Origin: Cinnamomum chago
Taxonomy: Eukaryota > Streptophyta > Magnoliopsida > Laurales > Lauraceae
Reading direction: 5' to 3'
Assembly: GCA_038049695.1 (NCBI GenBank)
Contig: CP142453.1
Span: forward strand, 109,529,501-109,593,500
DNA: 64,000 bases
Part shown: positions 48,301-59,178 of the stretch, piece by piece
Layout: the number at the start of each line of letters is the position of its first letter
Position numbering within the stretch: the stretch's first letter is position 1
Notes under the pieces: generated by a model
Seen by the model: the letters and a program-made list of their open reading frames with translations, nothing else
What the model was told of the DNA's origin: nothing
The model's database searches: none
Program-made: the position numbers and the translations under genes

Positions 48301-50930
48301 GATGATCATTGGTCCTTTTGTGGTTCATTTTCTTTTACAAGGACTAAATCTATTTACCTAACTAATTTGGTTCTTCACAGACTATTTTTAGTTCGAGGGA
48401 AGTTATATGAGCTACTTGTTAATTGCATTCCACCCGATATTGTTTTGAAGGTAAAATGACTTTTTATGTTAAAAATTTCTAGATAGTGATAAATAATTTT
48501 TTCCTGAAAATGTGTGCTCTTTTATTCCATGTTGCAGAAGCTGCTATCTGAGTTACTGAAAAAGTTGGATTCAGAGTTAAAACATGAGGTTTGCCATTGG
48601 GCTGCTTATTATGTGAGTAACTTGTCTTTGGTTAAGACCCTGAACTTTGCTATCTCTACTTTCCCATAAGTAACTTTATGACTTCAAGAAAAGCATGATG
48701 GTATCAGGACCACATTCTGCATGTTTGTCCTCCTTAAAACAAGGCCTTGGGGCAACACATCCAGGATGCACATTGTGCACATGCATTCTGATTTAGAGTC
48801 CGGACAAACCAAATATGGGCCCCATTGTGGATGCATTATGTCCTAAAAATACACTGATTAGACAAACCCGAACTAATCATCAAATCAGTGACCATCAAAT
48901 GGATGATCAAGAATACAGTCAAAGATCCAATGCTTCAACAATTAACAAGCACAAGTAGATTGTTTAAATTAGTAGTATATTGAAAAATTGCTTGTACACA
49001 TCTTCTAAATAGTTCTACTTCCTTTCTGGGGTTTTCGGGGAGTCAATTCAGTTTCATTGAGAGCTTACTGCAGCTGTCCAAATTACATGTCAATGTTACC
49101 AACCTAACAAAGTAAAGCTTATGTCAAATTGTCAATATGTGTTAACATCATTCGTATCGTTTTTCAGGAACACAGGATGCGCATGGGGCAGAAAGCCATA
49201 TTTCACATCGAAGGTACTTAGATAATTTTCATGACTGATGTGCAAGAATTTAATGTCAGTTTTAACTCTTTTGGTTCCATGTGTCAAGCGAGTAATAATT
49301 TTACCATTCACTGTGAAGACTTTATCTTCGCCGTTCAGCTTTCTCCCTTCCATTCTGTAATGTCTAAAGCAAAAAGCTTATCACCAACCAAATAATAATA
49401 AAATAGCTTATAACCGATTATTTCTTTATTTTCATCAATATGGCGTGTTGGAAATTCATATGTTGGCCAGCTGTTATTTGGGATAAAAATTGCATTCTCA
49501 AAATGAAAATCAGTCTGTAACTAAAACATGAACACCACGTGTGTTGCATCAAACACAGCCATTGTCACAAATATCACTGATATATTGAGCTATAAATTAA
49601 CAAGAAAATATTGGACAAAAATGCACCTGATATAATTGTGAGATTTTTAAAATATCAGAACGTGAGAAGCTCATGATATTTTCACGATATTTTGCTTACA
49701 TCTCTATATTCTCAGTAAACTTTATACATTTTTAAATTTATGTTTCTATTTTTTTTATATATATTTTACTTTTGTCAATAGTTTCCTAATTGTATCCCCA
49801 TGAAAAACTCGAAATTTTGAAACTGTGATGCCAAGACAAGAAATCACTGAGAATGAGATTTGTGACAATGATAGAAATTTTAACAAGCGTTACATAATGC
49901 ATTATAAACTTATAATAAGAACACTATAAAAAGGAAAGATATTTTTATGGTTTTGTTGACACACAAAATAACTTCTTAACACTAAATTCATTATTGATAA
50001 TAACTTTTAGGTTTATCACTGTAGTATGCTATGTTGTAAATAGGAGATAATTTACATGTGGCCCCAATAAAAAGGAAAACAAGGAATGTTGCATGCAGAA
50101 GATAAAAACAGCCCGTCTATAAAGTACTTGTGTTTTAAGTAAAGGAGCAATGTGAAGCGTGAGACCAATAATGACTTGGAATGAGGTAATGACAGACAAC
50201 CTTGGTATATTGTGTTGTTACGTAGAACATGACTTTGATGATATTGATGATGACAGTGTTGATGAGTGTTGTATTTGTACTCTCTGATGGGTGTCATTTT
50301 TAAGATTTATTTGCATATAAATATTTGGGAAAGGATCAGATGCGATCAACTGTACTTGATACTCATGCATGTGGCATAGATGTAAGATAATTTCATCCAC
50401 CGGGTTCTACCATGTATGGCCTGTACAGTGAACTCAACCATTTGCATCAGTGAGACAATCGTATCTTCCAATTAGATGTGAGTTGTGCACATTCAATATT
50501 GAGTGTTGGTTTTCCTTGTCCGTTTTTTAGTAAAAAAATCCTGGTCTGTGGTTATGATCATCTGATTGGTGTTATATGGGGTACCCCCTTCACAGTAGGG
50601 CATGCATTTGAATTGAACATTTCTCATACATTGGTGTTATTACCAGGTACTCGAGTCTTCCCCATTATTAAATGAACTCCCTGCAGAAATTTTCAGTGCA
50701 AATCTTCCTAATGGATTCTTCTATGAATATATAGCTTGCTCCATTGCTGGGAAGTGCTTTAAAAACTAGATCTTACCAAAGTTATCACAACCTGCTGCTG
50801 TTAAAATTTTGAACCAGCTTTGCTCGCTGCCTTAGTTTCTTACTGTTTCTTCATTGACGCTTTGATTGCAGCATTTGTGGCCAAGTTCATGAGCATCTAC
50901 AAGCAGTTCCTCATCGAAACATTTGGCTGA
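39308..50930 (+). CDS. RFC3: Replication factor C subunit 3 (complete, 11 exons)
   Basis: Small subunit of the five-part RFC clamp loader, a nuclear AAA+ ATPase that opens PCNA and loads it at primer-template junctions. Exons: 39308-39391, 39542-39652, 39746-39778, 43851-44019, 45745-45926, 46599-46727, 46856-46977, 48381-48450, 48538-48612, 49168-49213, 50872-50930. This gives 1,080 nt, 359 residues; the Arabidopsis orthologue is about 354. It begins MLWVDKYRPKTLD, as the family does. Walker A is GPPGAGKKT in exon 2 (the GKK form typical of this subunit); the Walker B region is VLNEVDKLS and the SRC motif RSRCLNVRV, both in exon 5; the protein ends FLIETFG. Junction 6/7 is ambiguous: GT-AG splicing inserts VYPCSGHR-like residues in place of the usual VQ-YPF, whereas a GC donor at 46733 with the acceptor before 46879 gives 353 residues and CRVQYPF. 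Introns 3 (4.1 kb) and 4 (1.7 kb) hold SINE and LINE remnants. Confidence 0.95.
39668..39699 (+). repeat. 32-bp copy of RFC3 exon 2 inside intron 2
   Basis: 39668-39699 repeats exactly exon bases 39603-39634 (coding the TLIMALLKQMF part after Walker A). The copy starts 16 bp after the exon 2 donor and has no splice signals of its own. It appears to be a short local duplication. Confidence 0.92.
42281..42329 (+). mobile_element. SINE 3'-end relic (Au-like) in RFC3 intron 3
   Basis: Reads tggccgaccccaacatagttggggcaaggc plus a (gat)n tail, preceded by ggacaaggattcgtg. This is the conserved 3' hairpin and tail of Au-type SINEs (same layout at 63065). The upstream Pol III boxes were not recognised, so the element's 5' limit is left open. 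Confidence 0.6.
43682..43708. repeat. Perfect 11-bp stem hairpin in RFC3 intron 3
   Basis: gtgcaccttgg, a 5-base loop tggag, then ccaaggtgcac. A short GC-rich palindrome about 150 bp upstream of exon 4, possibly a MITE remnant. Confidence 0.7.
44941..45394 (+). pseudogene. LINE-derived RNase H-like fragment in RFC3 intron 4
   Basis: An open stretch at 45130-45394 encodes IRKIIVEIETVCGIQWVS and later SFVHGHPSANEELDALAKQG, ending LTNLPSPV. These match the C-terminal RNase H domain carried by plant L1-type LINEs (RVT_3; usual form VHVHREAN..ADALAKQGA). The upstream part is broken by stops. It is a dead insertion in the sense orientation of the host gene. Confidence 0.75.
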
Positions 50931-51845
50931 AGCCCTCAAATGGAGTGCAATGCTTCCACTAGCAGATGGAAACCTGCTGCTACATACAGAGGCACTACTT
51001 GTTTCTGTATTTATGACTGGTCTTGGAAGCACAGGTCAAATCTCACTTGTGCCTATTAAGGAGTGTTGTTTGGAGCTGACGTGCACATTTTTGTGATGGT
51101 ATTAGATGCACTACTCGTGAAAATATTGTTTTTCACTTAAGACTTATGTGAAGATTGATTAGGCATATGCTCTTCAAATAGGAGGTACATGGTTTGATCT
51201 ATTTCCTGTTTCCCTACCTACCTAAAGACTACTATCAGCCGGTATGGGCACTTGCAGTCTGGTTGGCCTTCATGAGCGGACTTGTAATTCTCTTTAGATC
51301 ATTAAAATAAAAAGATCTCAGTCTGAAGTACTGGTTCAATGTGGTCCAAGACCCACTTTTGCTACTGTCTATGGATAATTGCTTCAGAAAAATGATCTTT
51401 GCTTTTAACAAAAGGGCTAATTTCATGTACTATGGGCTGAGTATGGCATTGGCCAGTAAATGAAGGCTCAATTTCTTCCACATGACGTGGGATTTACTTC
51501 CAGAAACTATTCACCATGTAAGGTGCAAAAGCTTTTGGTATTTTCATATATTTGTCACTGACCTCTCCACTCAATTACTAGTCATTTACCTTGACAGATT
51601 GGTTCCTATGGAAGGCTTCTCTCTCTCAAATGGGACTCAAGTTGATCTCATTTATATATAGACTGATAAAAATGATGACACGGGCTAAAACGTTATACAA
51701 AACCCTAGTATTTGGGAGCTGTTTATCAAATATATCTATATAATAGAGTTAGACAAGGCCACCAGGGTCTTCTATATATATAAAAAGAAAACCTAAGACT
51801 ATATAGTAATGAGGGAGAAATAGCGATTTCCATCAGTGCTTCCCA
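50931..51845 (+). other. RFC3 3' flank
   Basis: The first few hundred bases after the RFC3 stop are AT-rich and presumably hold the 3' UTR. I cannot fix a polyadenylation site. No further gene is seen. Confidence 0.4.
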
Positions 51846-52029
51846 AGGGGTAGCTTAGTTGGCTTAAGATCAAGATTTGCATCCGGAGGTTGTAGGTTCG
51901 AAAATGCACTACCACACTGGGGCTATAGGGGAGTTTATCCAACTTTTCTCTAGGCTCGGAGGGATTAGTACAATCCAAAGGGTTGAGAACCCTCCAATAG
52001 AAAAAGGGAAAAAAAAAAAAAAAAAAAAA
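51846..52029 (+). mobile_element. tRNA-derived SINE with poly-A tail
   Basis: A box A-like tagcttagttgg (51851-51862) is followed about 33 bp later by a box B-like ggttcgaaaatgc (51895-51907), the spacing of a tRNA-type internal Pol III promoter. A body of about 100 bp then ends in an A-rich run (about 52009-52029). The overall length of 184 bp fits plant SINEs. Flanking target duplications were not recognised. Confidence 0.75.
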
Positions 52030-52393
52030 CCAACTTGGGAGATATGAGATATAAGTGGGATGTGTAAAGAACCTCATACGCAAGGGGTGATGACATTAAA
52101 CCATATTCTAATCACCCTGAAGCTGTGTGATCATACCCCTACCCCGACCCCCCCCCCCGCCCCCCCAAAAAAAAAAAAAAAAACTTTAAATTATTTTGGT
52201 AAAAAAAATAAAAACTGTACGTCGTAATTATGTAAGTTGCCAAAAAAATGAAAATCGTCAGACTGACTGATATAGTGAAAAAAAAAAAAATGTCTGATCT
52301 CAATTGGTAAACCAGCTCCTGCTTGGCATTTGTAATCAATTTTATTTCCATGTAGACTAAGATAATGTCACCAACACAATCTAATGCATATCC

Positions 52394-52726
52394 ATTATCA
52401 CTTTTTTTCTTCAAACAATAAACCTCGCGGTGGTACAAACTCAGATTGATGACAGTTCGGATTTCAATAGATAGACGCACTGCTGGTGGATGCTTAGATA
52501 ATCATGTTCCAAAAAAAAAAGAGTAAAAGCACTTGAAACGCTAGAAGGAGGGCTTGAACATTATCACTTTTTTTCTTCAAACAATAAACCTCGCGGTGGT
52601 ACAAACTCAGATTGATGACAGTTCGGATTTCAATAGATAGACGCACTGCTGAGTGGATGCTTAGATAATCATGTTCCAAAAAAAAAACAGTAAAAGCACT
52701 TGAAACGCTAGAAGGAGGGCTTGAAC
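52394..52726 (+). repeat. 166-bp tandem duplication ending inside a tRNA gene
   Basis: Copy A is 52394-52559 and copy B is 52560-52726. The duplicated block ends with the last 21 nt (3' part, minus strand) of tRNA-Asn, so copy A carries a tRNA stub at 52539-52559 while copy B runs on into the complete tRNA gene. Confidence 0.9.
52539..52559 (-). pseudogene. tRNA-Asn 3' fragment
   Basis: Matches the 3' acceptor strand and half of the T arm of the tRNA-Asn at 52706-52779. It was created by the 166-bp duplication and lacks anticodon and D arms. Confidence 0.9.
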
Positions 52727-52779
52727 CTCCGACCTTGTGGTTAACAGCCACACGCTCTAGCCAACTGAGCTATTCCAGC
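52706..52779 (-). tRNA. tRNA-Asn (GUU)
   Basis: 74-nt minus-strand gene. The acceptor stem gctggaa/ttctagc pairs with one G-U, with discriminator G. The D arm is gctc..gagc, the anticodon loop ctgttaa gives GUU, and the T arm is ggagg-ttcaagc-cctcc. It is uninterrupted, without encoded CCA. A T-run terminator follows on the minus strand (52678-52687). Confidence 0.95.
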
Positions 52780-53097
52780 TTAGTTGGCATGTTTTTATAA
52801 ATGTATTTATTTCTACTTGACAGTATCAAGATTCAAGTGTCTCTTTTTTCAGGTTGAACTTTGAATGTGAAATAATAAAGGGGTGGTTTGCCTTTTAGGC
52901 ATGGGATATTAAAATGGGGTTTACATATGAAAGACCTACATATGTAAACTTTACGCATGTGAGTCCAATTAGGGGTGGAACTAGGGGAAAAAAAAAAGAC
53001 ATCTGTTTTAATGGAAATTCTTGGCCCCTCAAGAAATTTTATTTTTCAAAGTGGCCCCTCCAAAGCACATTTTCTGGTTCCGACCCTAATTAAATAC

Positions 53098-53463
53098 TAG
53101 GGGTGCTCATGAGCTGGGCCCCTCCCTACCCTAATTTGGGGCCAGCCCTCTTTAGGCCGGGCTTGGTATGTAATCAAGGCCTGTTTAATAATTGGGCCAG
53201 GCTTAGGTTAATTGATAGACAACCGTAAGCTCGGCCTAGCCCTTGTAAGGAGTGCATATAATTTAATTTAATTAGCCCAAACAATTGTTAGAATGCCCAC
53301 ATAATTGGTAAAATGCCTGGTTCGGCCAAGCCTGATTTACTAAATGGGCGGGCTGGCTCGGGCCTAACTTTTATGACCCGTTTCGGGCTTGGGCTGTGCC
53401 TACTGCCTAGGCTAGTGTTTCTAAAGTCAGATTGGGGTTGGATATGCCCTAGACCATGAACAC
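53098..53463. mobile_element. Candidate gggcc-rich hAT-type MITE
   Basis: Left end ggggtgctcatgagctggg and right end ...ccatgaacaccc are imperfect inverted repeats (g/tgggtg.tcatg). The interior is full of gccgggct/ggcccgg phrases typical of degenerate plant hAT MITEs. No convincing 8-bp target duplication was seen. Confidence 0.4.
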
Positions 53464-53523
53464 CCACCCATCCACAATATTGTGTTTCTTTTGGAAGCAA
53501 GTTTTCACATGAGTTAACATTTA

Positions 53524-53852
53524 GAGCATGTTTGTTTGCATTAAAATATATATGAATTCATAGTGAAATGAACTCTACCAAAGGATTATTAAAGAAGTGA
53601 GGTGAGGGGTGAAGGATGAAAAGTGGAGATAATATAGATATGACCTTTAGTCCTTCACTTCCATGTATATTGAGTTACTAGGGTGATCGCTATGTATTCA
53701 ACTACTATCTTAATTTGGTTCTCTTTCCCTTAAAAAAATGATTATTTGTTGCTCATTTCTGGGATCCACCTCTGATTTTCATTTCTAATCACTTCTACTA
53801 TGAATCATATGGATTTAATTCCTATGCATTCTACTACAAACAAACAAAGCCC
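53524..53852. mobile_element. Candidate Harbinger-like MITE
   Basis: The ends gagcatgtttgtttgc and (complement of the right end) gggctttgtttgtttgt are imperfect terminal repeats, a type common among plant PIF/Harbinger MITEs. The interior also has attcatagtgaaatg near the left end and a matching ctatgaatcatat near the right. TTA/TAA-like flanks are present but not a clean direct repeat. Confidence 0.45.
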
Positions 53853-54305
53853 TAAACTGTTTATATTAAATACATAAAGTCTTCATATATCTCAAGATCT
53901 ACGAATGTTTAACATACGAAATTAAATATTTTCATGTTTAATGAGTCAATAAAAAACTAACCGGCTTAAATTTAAAATTTGAGGCCCATTGTAGTCTCAA
54001 AAAATAAAAGGTTTAAAAGAATTTGATACCATGAGCTGTATCTAGCGTCCTTCGTACTAACACTTCCTTAATCAAGGAGGATTAATCATTTCACACGTTT
54101 TTAGGTGATAGATTTTATCATATGAAAATGGCATCATTTATACATTATTTTCACACCTAGTTTACATATATGACACATAAATAAGCGCTACCAATGTGTA
54201 TATGGCCAATCTATTATTAGCTCAAGGCGAGGCACCTCCCTCTCCACAAAATGACCAGGTTGGATCACCCCATCGTAGCGTTGATGGTTAGTGTAGAGTT
54301 GTGTG

Positions 54306-54669
54306 TAGGGATGTAAATGGGTCCTCAATCCTCTGATTACCCGTAGGTTCCGACCCATTAAAAACCCGGTTTGGGTCCTTATTTAGGCTTCAATAAATAA
54401 GTGACTGGGTTCGGATTTTATTTTGGACCCGTGAGCTAAATAGATCCGGGTTCGATTCCAAATCCCGACCCGCATATGCAGGACCTGACATATTACCTCA
54501 ATTTTTTAGAATCCCTCTTGAAAAGTAGATTTTTTTTCCATGTCATTCTTTACCTAGACGTTGACCCGGACTTGTCACATATACGGAACTGGTTCCATCT
54601 TCTCATAAACCATTTTCGATTTCAAGTCCACCAAGGACCCAAACTGGAACCGACCCATTTACATCCCTA
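54306..54669. mobile_element. hAT-type MITE with 18-bp terminal repeats
   Basis: Perfect inverted ends tagggatgtaaatgggtc / gacccatttacatcccta bound a 364-bp non-coding element. The 8-bp flanks are gttgtgtg (54298-54305) and tttgtgtg (54670-54677), seven of eight bases alike. An 8-bp target duplication is the hAT signature. Confidence 0.88.
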
Positions 54670-55199
54670 TTTGTGTGAGTGGGTGTGTGAGTTGTACCAT
54701 AGCAAATTAAAATAACATAAATGTGAGTAAATTTACAATATGTAAATGAGTGCAAACAAACAACACCTAAAAAGATTAGTTAAGCTTGATATTTGACTTT
54801 GGGGTCCCAATCTATTTCACTACACTACGATCATCAATTGAATCTACTTGTTATTGAAGGATCTTGGTTGATCATTTTAACTTTTAGATATAATTTGAAT
54901 TTGTACTTGGACATAGTAGCTGGACCCAACCCTAACCTAACGTATTGCCCTTCGTAATTAGAGTGATACACTCTGCTGGATCATTTTTGCAACATAGGTT
55001 TTTTCCCCACCAAAATGCATATCAAATGCAGTATACCACTCTGTTTAAATAAACCCCTAGAATACAAGTAGAAAGGGTGGTAGTAAGCTATAAGTGTACA
55101 AGGAGCAAGGACTGAGTCTAAAAAAAAAAGACCCTAGGTTGTAAGCTATATGTGTGTAAGGAGGAAGGACTGAGGTTTAAAAAATCATGAAAAATATTA

Positions 55200-55273
55200 C
55201 GCTAGAAGGAGGGCTTGAACCTCCGACCTTGTGGTTAACAGCCACACGCTCTAGCCAACTGAGCTATTCCAGC
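55200..55273 (-). tRNA. tRNA-Asn (GUU), second copy
   Basis: Sequence over 74 nt is identical to 52706-52779 as far as I can read. The anticodon is GUU, and a T-run terminator lies at 55190-55194 on the minus strand. Its flank shares long stretches with the first copy's flank (gaatgtgaaataataaagg, ggggtggtttgcc, atggggtttacat), so the two arose by duplication of a larger segment about 2.5 kb apart. Confidence 0.95.
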
Positions 55274-55499
55274 TGATTTGGCATGTTTCTATATATTTAC
55301 CTATTTCTTATCTATCATTTTCAGTTATTTGAGATTCATGTAACCCTTTCTACCAGGTTGTTTTGAGGTTGCATTTTGAATGTGAAATAATAAAGGGGTG
55401 GTTTGCCTTCTTGGTACGGGATATGAAAATGGGGTTTACATCTATAAGACCTATATATGTAAATTTTACACATGTGAGTCACAATCAGGGGCGGAACTA

Positions 55500-58063
55500 G
55501 GGGGCTAACCGGGTTTATATATGTGAATTTCTTCTGATAATATATGTAATTTTTTATTCAAAGAAATAGGGGGCCAACCAGTATTTTGAAAAAGTTTTTA
55601 TATTTTTTATAATGATTTTTAATTGAAGTAAAGAGAATGTGATTGGATAATCAGGTTTGCTAGGTGCTTAGCCCAGGCTCTATTAATAAAAATAATTGAG
55701 TTTTAAAATGGAAGACCTCTAAATGAATGCTAAAGAAATAATAAGAAAAAAGCAAACTACAAATCTAGTAAACGCTGTATTTCAATTGTATTCAGAAACA
55801 AATGAGAAATTCAAATCAATTATTAAAAAATACAAATATCCAGTGAAAAATAAAAAGTACAGAAAAATATTACATGAAGAATTAAATACATTAAAATCTA
55901 TTTAATATTTAGTTATAATTCATATATAAATTTACTGCACTGTTTTTCCTTTTGAACAAATTTTGATATATTTAGTATTTTAAATATTTCTAATGGTGCA
56001 TTTTCATTTTGAATTTCTTTTCTACATAATAATATTTCAAAGAAAATCACAAATCTGATGCTACAAGAATTATAAATATATTAGTTTTGTTTTTATATAC
56101 TTTAGAGAATTTATAATGATCTAAGACATGAAACTTTGCACACTGGGGTTATAAGGTCTATAAGAACATCGAATAGTTCGGATCATGAACTTAGAGGGTA
56201 GGGCTCTAACACTGACCTAAACCTCTCAATGGTTTGGTACCAGTTGTGCTACAATAACATTGGGCAAAATAATCTATAAAGTATATAATGGAGGTAGGGT
56301 CGGTCAAGAGTGTTCAAAACCAAAATTACCGTGAGCCTGACAAACCCACTATCAAACCTGCCCCTATGGGAGTAGGTCAAGGTGGGGCGCCTGTTTTGAC
56401 CTCAGCAATTGCCATCCCTACTTGATCTGGGAATTCATCATTTTTTTTTTCTTTTTTTGAAAGGTGATCTGGGAATTTCTCTTGGAAAGGAATGGTTGAA
56501 AGTAAACTCTTTCAGAATATTTTTGAAAATCCTCTATAATGAAGTAGCTATATTTGTATTTATATCTAATTTATACAAAGTTCAAAGGTTAATGTCAGAT
56601 CTATGTTTCGGATTTGTAAAATGGCAGAGAAAGCACTTGTTCAATGACCAAGTTGCTAATGAAAAAACCATCTAGCCCAAACCGTTCTTTGGAGAGAGAT
56701 AAATTTGTTGTTTTGAATCAATTGCTGCCTTACTCCTGTAAATCTCTTGTGCCCACTTGATTGATCAAAGACAGATGGTAACATGAGTGTGAAAGTAAGT
56801 ATGGTGAAGTTACATCGAGAAGAAAATCAGGAAGAAAAAGAAAAATAAGAAGATTAGAGAGGTAGTGAATGAAAGAACGTTTGTCAGATGAATGAAGTTA
56901 AATGTCTGGCGTTATAGATTATGATACTCTAATGCTTGTTTGTTTCATATAAAAAATGTGGCAATGGGTCGGGTTTAAATGGGGAGCTGCTGGGTTGGGG
57001 CAGGTTTGGTAATGAATTTCTTTTGAATGGGGCGGGTCTTACTAAAAGGATGTGCAATTGGTGTTGGAAAAAGGTGTTGTGTTTGATCTCCACCACAGTT
57101 ATTATCATGCACATTTATATATTTTTAAGTTTAAATGGGGACTCGCTCCAACCCCACTCCTAGTAGGGGTGGATTTGGTTGTATTTTGTTAGGGTTCAAG
57201 TCAGGTATGGTTTTTCATATATATTAGCTCGAATCAAGTTTAGGACAAATTTGGGTTTTGTGTTTGTCTAACCCACCCCACCCTATATATGTCTTCATTT
57301 TATATATTACCAAGGTTTTATATATTTAATTTGGTTAATGTAAGTGGTAGTAAGGAATGACATTTTCCTAGATGCCATGAGTGTAAATCTTTCCTAACAC
57401 ATTTACAGTTTTATATTTCCAAAAATATTAATTCAAGCACGAACAAACCCGACCCTTGACTATCGTGGGATGGGTTTGGTATGACAACCATAAAACCCAC
57501 AATGGGTCAGGTATATATGGGAGAGTGCAAATACTAATTGGGCCAAACCTGCCCCGCCCCATTACCATCCCTATGTGGCACTTTGGCTTCACTGCCCCCA
57601 CCACACCCCCAAAAATGAAAAAAAGAAAGAAAGAAGATTCTCATCTTGATCTTTCTATTCTCCACCTCAGCCATAATTGGTGGGGCCTCAAGTGGGCCCC
57701 ATAGGTTGTCTTGCGCGGTCTCCCATGCCAAAAGACTTACAAAAGAAGCTCCGAATGACAATATCTAAAGAAAATGAGTAGCCATAAGCAGGGGCTGAAC
57801 CCCACCCCCCGGTGCACAAAGTAAAAAAAAAATAAAAAAATCCTCTCTTCATCTCCTATTCTCTTCATCTAACGTCTCCCAAAACCCTAACTCCGGTCCA
57901 AACAGCTTTATCTGGATGGAGATGGTGATCAATTGCAGCTCGCGGCCATTTCTTGCCTCCCTCATCTGACCCCCCAATACCCCAAAACCATCTGTCTTCA
58001 CCGAGTATGAAAATCTGTCATTTTCTCCTTTAACCCTCTCTCACCCTGTATTTGATTTGTTAG
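55500..58063. other. Intergenic, decayed repeats
   Basis: AT-rich with short GC-rich patches. attgccatcccta at 56409-56421 and ccattaccatcccta at 57559-57573 look like right ends of hAT-type MITEs whose left ends I could not define (gcaatgggtcgggtttaaatg at 56961 is one candidate). No gene is supported. Confidence 0.4.
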
Positions 58064-58240
58064 TGTAGATCATTTTCAACCATGAGCCTTATTAAAACTA
58101 GACTTCGCAACAAAATAGAGGATGAGTTTCCCACAAACTCTTGTATTGTGTACATTGAGAGGGAAATTGCGGAGAAGTTTAGCACAAAATCAATCATTGA
58201 AGACTTTCGAGATTTAAAAGAACGTCGAGTTCCATTTTGA
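58064..58240 (+). pseudogene. hAT transposase C-terminal (dimerisation) remnant
   Basis: After an in-frame TAG at 58061, the frame reads CRSFSTMSLIKTRLRN, then EDEF..SCIVYIEREIAEKF and ends FRDLKERRVPF with a stop at 58238-58240. This is the conserved end of TTF-type/ZMYM1-like hAT transposases (usual form VERxFSxMxIxKTRLRNRM). No catalytic region is present upstream, so it is a fragment. Confidence 0.85.
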
Positions 58241-58483
58241 TGGATAATGGAAGTTGGAATGTACTAAAATACAATTATTTATGTCAGCTAGATCCTGGTT
58301 TTATTTTTAATGCAAAATATAGTATTTGATTTTAATATATTTATCATGCTTGAACTTGGAGATATGTCCAGAAAAAATATAAAAAAATATTAGCTATCTT
58401 GATTTGTTAAAATATATTTATCTAGATGAAATCCTAGGTCCACCCCTTGCCATGAGAAGCGGCTCATAAGAAGCCCATGGATG

Positions 58484-59170
58484 TAGAGGTGGCAATCGGG
58501 TCTGGTTGTGCTAAACGGGTCGGACCCGTTTATTAAACGGGTTAGACAAGCCTAACCCACATCCGACCCGTTTATTAAACGGGTCGGAAACCCCTAACCC
58601 GCACCCACCACGGGTCAACCCGACCCGACCCACTTAAACCCGCATAACTATTGTGGGTTATACAGGTCAGGTCAACCCGTATACTTGAATAAGTGAGTGA
58701 TAAGTTTCTTTATAAGAAAAAAATGTTAGAAATAAAACAGTTTTTTCATAAAAATAAAAAATATCATATCTAAAAAAAAAGATACTATAGAATTGAGTGA
58801 TAAGTTTCTTTACAAGAAAAAAGAAAATAATAACAATATAAGCATGGCTCATGCAAGGCAAGCATATCGTAGTTCACAAATCATTAAAAAAAAAAAACAT
58901 CATGTAAGATGAACAACCCCTAGTCCCTAGAGTTAGAATTAATGTCAATTGCCAACCCCCACGTACATTCTAATTAAGTATTAGTAATCTTAAATAAACT
59001 TAAATACAAATATTAATGCGGGTTCTGCAGGTCAACCATAACCCGACCCACTTAATTGCGGGTCATGAATACTTGACCCGTGACTGACCCGCCTATCAAA
59101 CAAGTCGGGTTAAGCGGGTAATACGTGGGTCGGGTCGTTTGGCGGGTCGGGTCATATTTTGCCACCTCTA
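58484..59170. mobile_element. hAT-type element, 687 bp
   Basis: Terminal repeats tagaggtggcaa / ttgccacctcta, with subterminal clusters of gggtcgg/cgacccg motifs at both ends. The 8-bp flanks catggatg (58476-58483) and catgcatg (59171-59178) agree at seven positions. The interior is AT-rich and non-coding. It lies 243 bp after the hAT transposase remnant, but the two need not be related. Confidence 0.88.
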
Positions 59171-59178
59171 CATGCATG

